A DNA stretch of 64,000 nt, from positions 36,704,232 to 36,768,231 of the forward strand of contig CM076267.1 of the NCBI GenBank assembly GCA_038380795.1, read 5' to 3'. Source of the stretch: Pyrocephalus nanus (taxonomy: Eukaryota; Chordata; Aves; Passeriformes; Tyrannidae). Both the position numbers and the translations under genes were made by a program. Of this stretch, positions 46,677 through 56,470 are shown piece by piece; position 1 is the stretch's first letter; each line of letters opens with the position of its first letter. Under the pieces are notes generated by a model. It saw only the letters and a program-made list of their open reading frames with translations, did no database searches and was not told the origin of the DNA.

Positions 46677-48524
46677 ATACTGGTCTCTGTCTTGCTCGTC
46701 ACAGTTTTCCGTCTGCAAATACCGGCGGGAGGTACCTTCTAGTGGGTCAGATCCCTGCCCACGGGATACCGGCACTGCACTCACTTTCACGGACGTTGTT
46801 TTTCTCTGGTCCTTAACCTCTTGTACTCGGGCTGCCAAGGCATGGGTGGGTTTCTTGTCCCACTGTCCCATGTCTTCTCCAGAGCCAGCTAGGAAATACC
46901 ACAGCTCGGTTCGTGAGGCCTGTCTCCCCTCTCTGGCTGGGGGGCGCCTGGTTCTCACTGGTGCCACCTGGGAGCTGTTCTTCTCCATCTTTTCTAGGAT
47001 TTTCTCCTGTTGATCTTGTAGTTTTGTAGCTATGGTAGTGAGGTTGTTGATCGAGGTCTCTACGGAGGAAACGCGGGCTTGTAGTGATTCTTGGACCATA
47101 CTGTTGTACATCCGAAGTTTATTTGTTATAAACGCCACTGGCTCTCTCTTTTCCCCAGCCTCCAATGATGTCAGGTAACTGATGTGTGCAGATGGCCCCA
47201 TACGTATGAGGGTCCACCACATGTATGGTGTACATCTAACCTTGTCGGGATCGTGATTAGCTTGCATATCCCCTCCAAACAGTACCTCCAACAGTGCCAT
47301 TTCCCTCAGGCGTCGGATCCCCTCCTCCATGGTATTCCAGCTCTTTGTAAGATGGTCTGCTTGGAAGGCCTCTTTGTGAATGAACTTCTCTCTCACAGCA
47401 TCCAGCAGCCGTGCCCAGAGAGACAGGGGCTTTGATTCTCTCACAAATGCCTCTTCAATGCCCGCATCTCGGGCAATAGACCTCAAGGACCTTGCTTCAC
47501 CACCATCAAGGCTTATGGCATCACCCGTGGAATCCCAAACTCGGATCATCCAGGTTAGTATGGACTCATTCGGCTGACGAATGACGTCTTCCCGTAATTT
47601 CCGGAGATTGTCATACGATAAGGACTCAGTGATGATTTCTGGCTCCGGGTTGGCTGCCTGTGAGGGTCCTGCCTCCTCATCATCATCAACTGGGCGGGCT
47701 GATTTGGTCTTATATTTTCTCCTTTGGATAGGTGCAACCTCCATTGACTTGTTTGGTTCCTTGGAACTGGCCTGATCTGGAGTCACCCTTGTATCAGACC
47801 TCTCGTTTTCATCTTTTCTTTTTCCCTGTGAAGGCTGCACCATACCGAGCACCTTTTGGTAGGCAACGGCTAAAGCCCCACATGCATCTGCCACCTGCCT
47901 CTCTATGGGTTTACCATGACTCCTCTCCCTTGCAGCTATTATTATCTGTGTAGGGTCTGGGAGTTTTTCGAGAGCGAACTTCCATGCTGTAGGAACTGAA
48001 CCACTTTCTAGAAATTTACCCAAGTCTTCCCATGGCCCATGCCATTCGAAGTTTCCCACCCCTGGGGCTGGCTTCTGTGCCCGTGCCTGGTTAATCATGG
48101 GCCTAACTACAAATGTTAGATATAACACCGTGGCACAAGCTTGCACGAAAAACCCCAAAAGGAAAACGTCTCTTACACCTAAAGAGAGTTTAAATGTCTC
48201 AGAGGCCGTTGTATTAGAACCAAAGAGAAAATGTAGGAGGGGTTGGGTAAATATACCTCCCTGTGTTTCTCCATAGGGATAGGTGCCATTATCCTTAAAA
48301 CCCCAAAGGAGACAGTGTAGGCTAGAGCAGTAATATATCCTTGAGAACATGTCCCGAAGGAAAATAACAGGTGCTGAGTTTGCTATGTCATGAACCCAAT
48401 GCGAGATCTCAAACATACTTATTACAATGAGGGTCATAGTGTCTGAGCTGAAAAACATCGACAGGTGAGACATAGATTTTGGCATAATTATATACCACAG
48501 AAAAGCAGCGAGCTTAGACTTCAT
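46674..48524 (-). CDS. gag: Proviral gag-like polyprotein
   Basis: 616 residues, starting 76 nt after the primer-binding site and ending in TAG, in the same frame as pol. Unusual N terminus: hydrophobic stretches at about 52-75 and a clear membrane-like segment at 119-140 (FLLGFFVQACATVLYLTFVV). A block at about 319-352 (ESILTWMIRVWDS... ARSLRSIARDAG) resembles ERVL-type capsid sequence as recalled. A probable coiled coil spans 475-517, and a basic RTRRPPAREGR patch follows at 524-534. No CCHC zinc knuckle was found. Identification as gag rests on position and the capsid-like block. Confidence 0.85.
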   Translation of the reverse strand: MKSKLAAFLWYIIMPKSMSHLSMFFSSDTMTLIVISMFEISHWVHDIANSAPVIFLRDMFSRIYYCSSLHCLLWGFKDNGTYPYGETQGGIFTQPLLHFLFGSNTTASETFKLSLGVRDVFLLGFFVQACATVLYLTFVVRPMINQARAQKPAPGVGNFEWHGPWEDLGKFLESGSVPTAWKFALEKLPDPTQIIIAARERSHGKPIERQVADACGALAVAYQKVLGMVQPSQGKRKDENERSDTRVTPDQASSKEPNKSMEVAPIQRRKYKTKSARPVDDDEEAGPSQAANPEPEIITESLSYDNLRKLREDVIRQPNESILTWMIRVWDSTGDAISLDGGEARSLRSIARDAGIEEAFVRESKPLSLWARLLDAVREKFIHKEAFQADHLTKSWNTMEEGIRRLREMALLEVLFGGDMQANHDPDKVRCTPYMWWTLIRMGPSAHISYLTSLEAGEKREPVAFITNKLRMYNSMVQESLQARVSSVETSINNLTTIATKLQDQQEKILEKMEKNSSQVAPVRTRRPPAREGRQASRTELWYFLAGSGEDMGQWDKKPTHALAARVQEVKDQRKTTSVKVSAVPVSRGQGSDPLEGTSRRYLQTENCDEQDRDQY

Positions 48525-48599
48525 GGTGCCTACAGGTTCACAAACACGTATAAAGTCACAAAAGGGCAGTTATTCCTTTTCCACTTTTCCTCTCTCAAA

Positions 48600-48617
48600 G
48601 CCCAGCGTTGGGCGCCA
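48600..48617 (-). other. Primer-binding site, tRNA-Lys type
   Basis: In element sense TGGCGCCCAACGCTGGGC, four bases inside the 5' LTR. It agrees at 16 of 18 positions with the recalled tRNA-Lys(1,2) primer-binding site. Confidence 0.8.
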
Positions 48618-48955
48618 AAAATGTCCCAGTTTAAATGGGACAAGGGTCTTCTGCTGAGGATGGATTAGGAGGAAAAGACCCCAAACTTTTTCCTAAGCAA
48701 TTATTAATCCAAAACTAAGGAGCTTTGATTGAAGGGAAAAAAAACCAAATTATGGAAAAGGGAAAACAAAATAACAGCCCTTTATTAAAAGGTATGTTTG
48801 TATTAACAAGAACACAAAAAGAACCCAAGTAAACAACCAAGCAATACTACTATACCCACCAATAATCCCCTTCAAGAACAAAACCGATAGCCCGGCAAAA
48901 GGAAAATTTAAAATAGTTCAATTTTTAGCACCCTTTGGTGTAGTTCCAACCACAG

Positions 48956-49143
48956 TCAGCAGGGGGCGCCGTCGGGTCACTGGAGGTGTAAAACTTGTAA
49001 TGTCCTGTACCATTCACCAGGTGGCGCTGTTGGGTCGTTGGAAGTGCAGAACCTGTAGTGTCCTATGGTAGTCACCAGGTGGCGCTGTTGGATCACTACA
49101 GGAGCAGAGCTTGTAATATCCAGTGCCTGTCACCAGGCAGCGC
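48956..49143 (+). promoter_or_regulatory. Four CTCF-like motifs in a 58-bp tandem repeat, 5' LTR
   Basis: Motifs start at 48956, 49014, 49072 and 49130, the same sequences and spacing as in the other LTR. Confidence 0.7.
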
Positions 49144-49580
49144 TGTGGGATCCCTGGTCACTGCCACGTGGGATGGGGAAAACAAAAAAAACAACAACAA
49201 CACCCCCCCCCGGGTATATCGGAGAAAAAAACAACAAAAAAACTGATTCCTCTTCCCCTCCCGAGGAAAAGGAGGAAGGGGGGGGGGCGAAGGGGAAGGG
49301 GGAAGCGAAAAAAAACAACACCGACAACACAGAAAGTTCTCTCAATGGAAGAAAAACTCACGAACTCCGGGGGGGCCCCGACAAACAGGAATAGTTGGGA
49401 AGGAACCGCAGCAGCCAAAAAAAAACTTCCCTCCAACAGGAAAAAAAAACAACAACAAGAAAAAACCAAATGAACCAGCGTCTGCCAGCTCACAGCAGCC
49501 TCTCCTCCTCCCCGCGAGCCCGACTCCCCCCCCCCACACCTCCTTCCAGCCCACACACCAGCCCCAACCCCTCCCCCTTC

Positions 49581-49593
49581 GTTGCTAGGCAAC
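49581..49593. promoter_or_regulatory. RFX X-box-like palindrome, 5' LTR
   Basis: GTTGCTAGGCAAC, identical to 43198-43210. Confidence 0.5.
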
Positions 49594-49719
49594 TAATGTT
49601 CGACCATTAGCGCCCCGGCTAGTTCTTTTGTTTTCACCTAAATGGGTGTGCTGCACACACACACACACAGGGGGAGGGGAAGGGAAGAAAAATTCCTTGC
49701 TAAAGTCAGAACTATGACA

Positions 49720-49724
49720 CAAGC
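49720..49724. repeat. Target-site duplication, right copy
   Basis: CAAGC, equal to 42228-42232. Confidence 0.9.
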
Positions 49725-50300
49725 ATATCCAGTTGCTTTAGCAGAAGGTAAATCCGGTACTTTTCCCAAACTTGGGAAAACCCTGTGGCAGACCTTGTTA
49801 AATGCTGGCTACAGCGGCACGTGACAGAGTAGAAAATTACCCTGCTTGTGATTAATTAAAACAATTCATTAGAAAATCTTTGGGGAGGTTATATCAGTTC
49901 CTAATACAGACGTGAGGGCAGTGGGGTTGCCAGTGAAGACCGAAGCAAAAGAGAATCCCCCAGGCTTCTCCTTGTCCGACCTCTCCAGTTTCCCAGCCTT
50001 GCTTGTGAGGGGGATACACTTCCTCTGACCTTTCCTTTCTGCTGATGGACCTGTAGAAGCCCTTCTTGTTTGCATCCCTGCCCAAGCTCAGCTCCAGCTG
50101 CACCGGGGCCTCCCTGCCCCTGTGTCTCCCCAGCCAGAGGGCATTCCTGCAAACCCGGGGCTCCTCCCTGCACAGAGAGGGAGCTGCTGCCCCGACCTGC
50201 CTGCAGTTTACCACCCCTTATTCCACCTTTGCCGTGCCCGTGATTAAACGTTGACCGAACAGCAAATAAGTCCAAAGATCACCCGGGCAAAGCACGGCCC
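49725..50300. other. Upstream flank of first-exon copy 8
   Basis: No gene recognised. ATTAAACG near 50243-50250 is a weak HNF1 half-site; TTTAAAAA near 50306-50313 could act as a TATA element about 55 bp before the ATG at 50367. Confidence 0.35.
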
Positions 50301-50366
50301 AGATGGTTTAAAAATCACAGAGCTGGGGAGGTTCTTCCTCGGAGGCTCTCACTGATTCGTGCAGGG

Positions 50367-51227
50367 ATGGCCCCGGGGCTCGGTGCTCCCCCAGCAGTCC
50401 CAGCCAGGCTGGTGGTGCTGCTGTCCCTGCTGGGTTTGGCTGCGGCTGGGAAGCTCCTGGTGGTGCCGGCGGACGGGAGCCACTGGCTCAGCATGAGGGA
50501 GGTGCTGGACGTTCTCCATCAGAAGGGGCACGAAATAGTCGTGGTGGCACCCGCAGCCAGTTTGTACATCAAGCCATCCAAGAGTTACGAGTTGAAATCC
50601 TATGCGGTGCCTCTCACGCTGGAAGAGGTGAAGAAAGAATTCGGGGCATTTCTGCAGATTTCCTTTGAAGAGGGATCTTTCCTGTCGAGATTTTTCAAAG
50701 CGTATGAAGGCCTGAAAAGGCTGGGTGAATTGACAGTTCACGGCTGTGAGTGGCTCCTGAAAGACCAAGAGCTCATCAGGTACCTTGAAGAGAGCAAGTT
50801 TGATGCCCTCCTCACAGACCCTGTGTCGCTTTGTGGGTTGATCCTGGCAGAGCATCTTTCCCTTCCCTCCGTGTATTTCCTCCGAGGAGTCCCCTGTGGA
50901 TTGGATTTCGCAGCCACCCAGTGCCCCAGACCCCTTTCATACGTTCCCAGGGACTTTTCCCAGCACACAGACCACATGACCTTCCTCCAGAGGGTGGAGA
51001 ATCTACTGTATGAGATCCCAAATTATTTCCTCTGTGACTTTGGCTTTCAACCATTTGCCAAACTGGCCTCGGAGTTCCTGCATCGGGAGGTGACAGTGCT
51101 GGATCTCCTGCGCCGGGGCTCCGTTTGGCTCCTGAGGGTAGAATTTGTGATGGACTATCCGCGGCCTTTGATGCCCAACATCATTCCCATTGGAGGGGTG
51201 CACTGTGCTCACAAGAAGCTGACTCAG
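50367..51227 (+). CDS. UGT1A: UGT1A alternative first exon, copy 8
   Basis: 861 nt, 287 codons, donor CAG|GTGGGT. Signal peptide with VVLLSLLGLAAA, then GKLLVVPADGSHWLSM. LTDPVSLCG holds the Asp; the end reads MPNIIPIGGVHC where most members have MPNMVFVGGINC. The last 190 or so bases and the first part of the intron match copy 9 almost exactly, while the middle differs. First of a closely related trio (copies 8, 9, 10) just right of the provirus; intact. Confidence 0.95.
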
Positions 51228-51789
51228 GTGGGTCTGGTTTAGTTCGTGCTGAGGTTGATTTGTGTGTGCTGAGGGTGAAGTTTTGCGCTGCAGAGAGGAA
51301 TCGAGTTGCCATTTTGGGTGACAATCCCCCTCCCAGAGTGTTGAAAGTCTCTGAGCTCCCAGAGCCAACCTGTCCGTGCCCTGGGGCAGGGCTGGCACAC
51401 TGGGAGTGCTGCTCAGCCTGGAGGGTGTGTCCTGCAGGAACCTGCATCATCCTCCCATCTTTTCAGTCTTCTCAGCCTGGAAACAACCAACTGCAAGAGC
51501 TGTTCCACAGCCCGGGGCTCTGGGCCTCCCAGAGCCGAGTTTCCTGTGGGAGAGGCAGCAGGTCTTGCCTGGGAGAAGCCTGTGCTAGGCTGAGCGGTGC
51601 TGTGCAGTGACACATCTCCTGCAGGGGCACAAGGGCCATCCAGGGGGAAGGTGTCAGGAGTGCAGTCCCAGCCAGAGCCGTCCCAGCCTCCTCCCAGGGA
51701 CGCTCTTTATTGTTCCTCTGATAGAGACAGGTGGGTGTTATCTGGTGATTCCAGCACACAGCACCAGCCTGTGCACTTGGCTGGACTTG

Positions 51790-51955
51790 CCTGCTGGTTC
51801 TGCAGCCTTTTATCACCTGGGTGATTACACATTCACCAGGCAGCCAATAAAAGCGGGCTCAGCAGTGGGGCTGAGGCACGGATTGCTCGGGAGCGCGGAG
51901 CGGGTGCCGGTGCTGCCGGGGCTGCCTTGCTTGGAGGCTCTCACTGATTTGTGCA
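51790..51955 (+). promoter_or_regulatory. Promoter region of first-exon copy 9
   Basis: Block GCTGGTTCTGCAGCCTTTTA, then a TCACCTGGGTGATTACACAT block, CCAATAAAAG (TATA-like, about 110 bp before the ATG) and a GCTGAGGCACGGATTGCTCG block. Closely matched upstream of copy 10 at 53523-53680, so the unit duplicated with its promoter. Confidence 0.5.
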
Positions 51956-51958
51956 GGG

Positions 51959-52822
51959 ATGGCCCCGGGGCTCGGTGCTCCCCCAGCAGTCCCAGCCAGG
52001 CTGGTGGTGCTGCTGTCTCTCCTGCTGGGTTTGGCTGCGGCTGGGAAGCTCCTGGTGGTGCCGGTGGACGGGAGCCACTGGCTCAGCATGAGGGAGGTGC
52101 TGGAGGATCTCCGGCAGAGGGGACATGAAGTGGTCGTGGTGGCACCTGAAGTCAATTTGCACATCAAGCCATCCAAGAACTTTGTGATGAAAATGTACCC
52201 AGTGCCCTTCACACAGGAAGAGATGGAGAAAGAATTCCAGGATTTTTTTCATATTTCCTTTGAAGAAGGATCTTTCCTGTCTAGATTTCTCAAAGTGTAT
52301 GAAGGGATGAAAAGAATCAGTGCCTTTGGGGTCTCAAGCTGCAAACAGCTCCTGAAAAACCAAGAGCTCATCAGATACCTTGAGGAGAGCAAGTTCGATG
52401 CCCTCCTCACAGACCCTGTCATACCCTGTGGGCCAATCCTGGCAGAGCATCTTTCCCTTCCCTCCGTGTATTTCCTCCGAGGAGTCCCCTGTGGATTGGA
52501 TTTTGAGGCCACGCAGTGCCCCAAACCCCCTTCTTATGTCCCCAGGGTATTTACAGACCACACAGACCACATGACCTTTTTCCAGAGAGTGAGGAATCTG
52601 CTCTATGACTTCCCCAATTTTTTCCTCTGTGACTTTGCCTTTCAACCATTTGCCAAACTGGCCTCGGAGTTCCTGCATCGGGAGGTGACAGTGCTGGATC
52701 TCCTGCGCCGGGGCTCCGTTTGGCTCCTGAGGGTAGAATTTGTGATGGACTATCCGCGGCCTTTGATGCCCAACATCATTCCCATTGGAGGGGTGCACTG
52801 TGCTCACAAGAAGCTGACTCAG
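51959..52822 (+). CDS. UGT1A: UGT1A alternative first exon, copy 9
   Basis: 864 nt, 288 codons, donor CAG|GTGGGT. One residue longer than copy 8 in the signal peptide (LLSLLLGLAAA). GSHWLSM and LTDPVIPCG intact. The 5' part (VNLHIKPSKNFVMKMYPVPFTQEEM) resembles copy 10; the 3' part from about FQPFAKLASEFLHREV on is identical to copy 8, including the rare MPNIIPIGGVHC. It therefore looks like a hybrid of its two neighbours. Confidence 0.95.
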
Positions 52823-53522
52823 GTGGGTCTGGTTTAGTTCGTGCTGAGGTTGATTTGTGTGTGCTGAGGGTGAAGTTTTGTGCTGCAGAGAGGAGTCAAA
52901 TTCCTGTTTGGGGTGAGTTCGGTGAATACTCATGAAAGTAATTTCTCTCTCTTTTTCTCCCTCATTTTCCACTTGTAGGCCTTTGTACCTTCTCATTTAC
53001 AAACCTGCAGAGACAATGCCTTTTTTACTTTGCATATTCAAAGCTAATTTGTGTAACACTGTGTAGCTTGTTCCTCCCTTAGCAAGGGACAAGCCAGAGG
53101 CAAATCTGTGGGGCTGTCGAAGCCTTGCAGTCAGGTGTAATCTCTACAGCTCAGCAAATGTTTGTGATAGGGGCTGGTATTTGCTGAGAAATGCACATCA
53201 GCCTTCTGCCCTTGTTGCCTCACCATGTCTTTCTTTGTCAGTGAATTTGCTCCTTCGAAGGGGTATTCCCAAAGCTGGAATCTCAAGGAATGGGGCAGGC
53301 TGTGGGCTCTCAGGTTAAGCAGCACCGTCTCTGTTTGCAGGGCAGGTCTCCCAGTGGTTTGCCTTGACCACGGCACTGTGAGATCCGAGAACAAATTCAA
53401 TGAGCCTCGAGGGGCTGCGTTGGCTTGGCAGGTCCTGCTCAAAGGTGACAAAGCTTTTATCACAGCAGCACGTGAGGCTTATCTGGAGCCCCCACTACAT
53501 CTATCAGATTGCTGAACTCTGC

Positions 53523-53680
53523 TGCTGGTTCTGCAGTTTTATCACCAGTGATTACAGATTTACCACAGGGCAAACAGCCGAGGGGTCAAAAGGCAGGCTG
53601 AGGCACAGATTGCTCAGAGTGCGGAGCGGGCGCCGGTGCTGCCCGTGGTTCCTTCCTTGGAGGTTCTTGGCAGGTTTCTG
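53523..53680 (+). promoter_or_regulatory. Promoter region of first-exon copy 10
   Basis: Shares GCTGGTTCTGCAG, TTTTATCACC, GTGATTACA and a GCTGAGGCACAGATTGCTCA block with copy 9. The CCAATAAAAG of copy 9 is replaced by GGGTCAAAAGG. Confidence 0.45.
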
Positions 53681-53685
53681 CAGGA

Positions 53686-54546
53686 ATGGCCTTGGGGCTC
53701 GGTGCTCCCCTTCCCTTCACAGTGGGAGTGGTGGTGCTGCTGTCCCTGCTGGGTTTGGCTGCGGGTGGGAAGCTCCTGGTGGTGCCAGTGGACGGGAGCC
53801 ACTGGCTCAGCATGCTGGAGGTGCTGGACAATCTCCGGCAGAGGGGACACGAAGTGGTCGTCGTGGCTCCTGAAGTCAGTGTGCACATCAAGCCATCCAA
53901 GAACTTTGTGATGAAAATGTACCCAGTGCCTTTCACACAAGAAGAGATGGATGAAAATGTACGAGGATTTACGAGGGACTTGTTTGAAGAGGGATCTTTT
54001 CTGGAGAGATTCATTAGGTTTTATCAGCGGTCGAAGAAATCCTCTGCTCTGTTCCTGGCCGCCTGCACACACCTACTCTACAACAGGGAGCTCATCAGGT
54101 ACCTTGAGGACAGCAAGTTCGATGCCATCCTCACAGACCCCTTTCTCCCCTGTGGGCAGATCGTGGCAGAGCATCTCTCGGTCCCTTCCTTGTTTTTCTT
54201 GCAGCAAATGCCCTGTGGTTTGGAACATCAAGCCACCCAGTGCCCCAACCCCCCTTCCTACGTGCCCAGGGCCTTTACAGACCTCACAGACCACATGACC
54301 TTCCTCCAGCGGGTCAGGAACGTGCTCTACGACATCCCCAATTTTTTTCTCTGCGACGTTGTCTTCCAACCGTACGGCAAACTGGCCTCGGAATTCCTGC
54401 GCCGGGACGTGAGCGTGCCGGACCTCCTCCGCCAGGCTGCCATCTGGCTCATGAAGATAGACTTTGTCTTGCACTTCCCAAAGCCCTTGATGCCCAACAT
54501 GGTTTTGGTTAGTGGAGTGAACTGTGCTGCCAAGAGGCTCAGTCAG
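53686..54546 (+). CDS. UGT1A: UGT1A alternative first exon, copy 10
   Basis: 861 nt, 287 codons, donor CAG|GTGGGT. Signal peptide with VVVLLSLLGLAAG, then GKLLVVPVDGSHWLSM; LTDPFLPCGQIVAEHLS holds the Asp. An odd LFFLQQMPCGLEHQATQCP replaces the usual VYFLRGxPCGLD: the Arg-Gly pair is Gln-Met. Ends MPNMVLVSGVNC, with Ser for the first Gly of the GG pair. Frame and splice site are intact. Confidence 0.95.
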
Positions 54547-56195
54547 GTGGGTCCCACTGTGGTTTTCCCTGGCGGGGTTGGAGCGGCTCCGAGGCGCTGC
54601 AGCGTGGGGTGCGTCCCAGTCCTCCCTCTGGGGGTGAGGATTTCAGGCTGTTTTTGTTCTGCTGTCAGTGAAGGCATCGCAGGGTAGAGGTGGAGGGGGT
54701 GCTGTCCATGGAATTAGCCCTGGGAAGGGCTGTGCCTCTGCTCCAAACCCGCTCTGGCACTGGAGGGGTTGCCCAGCACCTCCCTCCTCAGGGCTCTTGA
54801 CCTGTCGCAGGACACGCTGGGTTTGAGGAGACTTTTGCTCATCCTCTGATCCAGCTTGGCTGATCTCCTCTGCATTCCTGTCTTTTTTGTTCTTTAAGGA
54901 AAGATTCTCTGTGCTTTGAATTGTCAGAGACTCACCAAAAAAACCCAACTCCCTCTGCTTTGGAAGGTCACTTGAGGCCCCTCAGGGAACCTCCTGGGAG
55001 TGTCCAGTTAGGTCAGGCTGGCCCTTCCTCTGCCTTGCTGAGCTTTGAGTGCCTCCTGCGACCCTTACACCAAACACACATTATCAGATCAATGAATTAC
55101 TGTATCCAGGGCAGATATTCCATGTTGCAGCTTTGCAACTCTTCCCGCTGAGTTTTTCAGATATTGGCTTTGCCAGGTGATGAGATAAGGCTGATTTTTT
55201 TTTTTTTTTTTCAGGAAAAGCTTAATCTCACACAGTAAAAAATGAAGCATTTTTAAAGAGGATTCAAATTTGGCACTCCAGTCTAGAGAAGATGGAGATA
55301 GAATAAAGTGTCCAGCTAAACCTTCCATAAAATGTGGAAAAGCTCTAGGTGGAAGGGGGACTGACAGGGAGTTTCTCCCAGTATTTGACCTGTGACTAAC
55401 ACTGAAGTGCAAACAGGAGTATTTTTCCTCACCACACACTAAAAAAAGGCCAAGTCAGCCCCTCAAAAGCAGCAGATGATCTGTTTTTCGTAGACAAAGC
55501 CTATGAATTTAAAAAGGATTTGGGTGGTTATGAGAGGTACAGGCTGACTGCCAGGATTTATAGACTTACAAGAGGGATAATCACGGATTCGCCTCGCTGG
55601 GATATTTGTTGGACCATTCCCAGCTCACAACCTTGGCACTCAACCCTGCCCTTTGGCTTTACTTTCCCCTCTATCTCCTTCCACCCTTGCCTTTGGAACG
55701 GGCTGGACTCGTGGACTTCAGACTCGTAAACACATGAAAGGCTGTTCTGTGTTGCTCAAAACCCAGTGTCACAACTTCCATGAACTCTCTTTGGACTTCT
55801 ATGAACTTTCCTAAAACTTTTATGACCCTTTTACTGAAACTTTTCTGAGCCTCAAGGGTTTGGGTTGGGTTTGTGTTTTTTTTTACCTCTTCCAGGGCGT
55901 TTTATAGCGTTTTGTTTTAGTGTCTCACAGATGATCCATGTTTGGCTGAACAACTGCGTGTCAGAGATGAGATGTGAGGGGCCTTTCTGTAGGGTAAGGG
56001 TATGTCTGCACCTCTGAGTTTACTGCATGAGGAAGTACTGCCATCTTAAGGTGTATTTAATCCTTTGCCTTCTTAGGTGAGATCCTTTTCCCACAGAAAT
56101 GTGGGAATGCACACACAGGGACTGGAGCTTCAGTTTTTGGCCTTTTAGTATCTCTCTCTTCCAGCTAGAGCCAAAGTTCAGCTTGAACAGGTTGG
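54547..56195. other. Intron/intergenic, nothing recognised
   Basis: Between first-exon copies 10 and 11. Holds a 17-19-base T run at about 55196-55214 and no UGT motif. Confidence 0.45.
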
Positions 56196-56199
56196 GACT

Positions 56200-56470
56200 G
56201 TATGGAATCATGGAATTGCTGAGTTGGAAAAGACCTCTGAGATCACCCAACAATCACCCCAACGCTGCCAAGCCCACGACTAATCCATGCCCCCACATGC
56301 CATATCCACGCATTTTTGGAACACTTTCAGGGATGGTGACTCCACCATTTCCCTGGGCAGCCCATCCCAATGCTTGGCAACCCTTTCCATGGAGATATTT
56401 TTCCCAATATCCAGTCTGAACCTCCCTATTGATGTCTGAACCTCCCTCCTCTTTAATGCAGTTTCTTTGG
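56200..56470 (-). mobile_element. CR1 LINE fragment, divergent subfamily
   Basis: GGAATCATGGAATTGCTGAG followed by TTGGAAAAGACCTCTGAGAT, then CCAGTCTGAACCTCCC blocks, reverse orientation. Confidence 0.8.

Larger units (their letters stand above)
42233..49719 (-). mobile_element. Complete env-less ERVL-like provirus, 7.49 kb
   Basis: Reverse-orientation provirus. The 5' LTR is 48622-49719 and the 3' LTR 42233-43336; both are bounded by TG...CA in element sense, with a CAAGC target duplication. The primer-binding site lies at 48600-48617. The gag frame (48524-46674) and pol frame (46652-43491) are in the same frame, separated by a single TAG. Only about 150 bp lies between pol and the 3' LTR, so there is no env. 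RT sequence (YIDD, LPQGWKHSPTICHG) and gag block (ESILTWMIRVWDS) fit class III/ERVL as recalled. The LTRs differ mainly in homopolymer lengths, so insertion is recent. It separates first-exon copies 7 and 8. Confidence 0.93.
48622..49719 (-). repeat. 5' LTR of the provirus (1098 bp)
   Basis: Partner of 42233-43336. Carries the same CTCF-like array, X-box palindrome (49581-49593), C- and A-runs and polyadenylation signal (about 48781). Confidence 0.95.
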
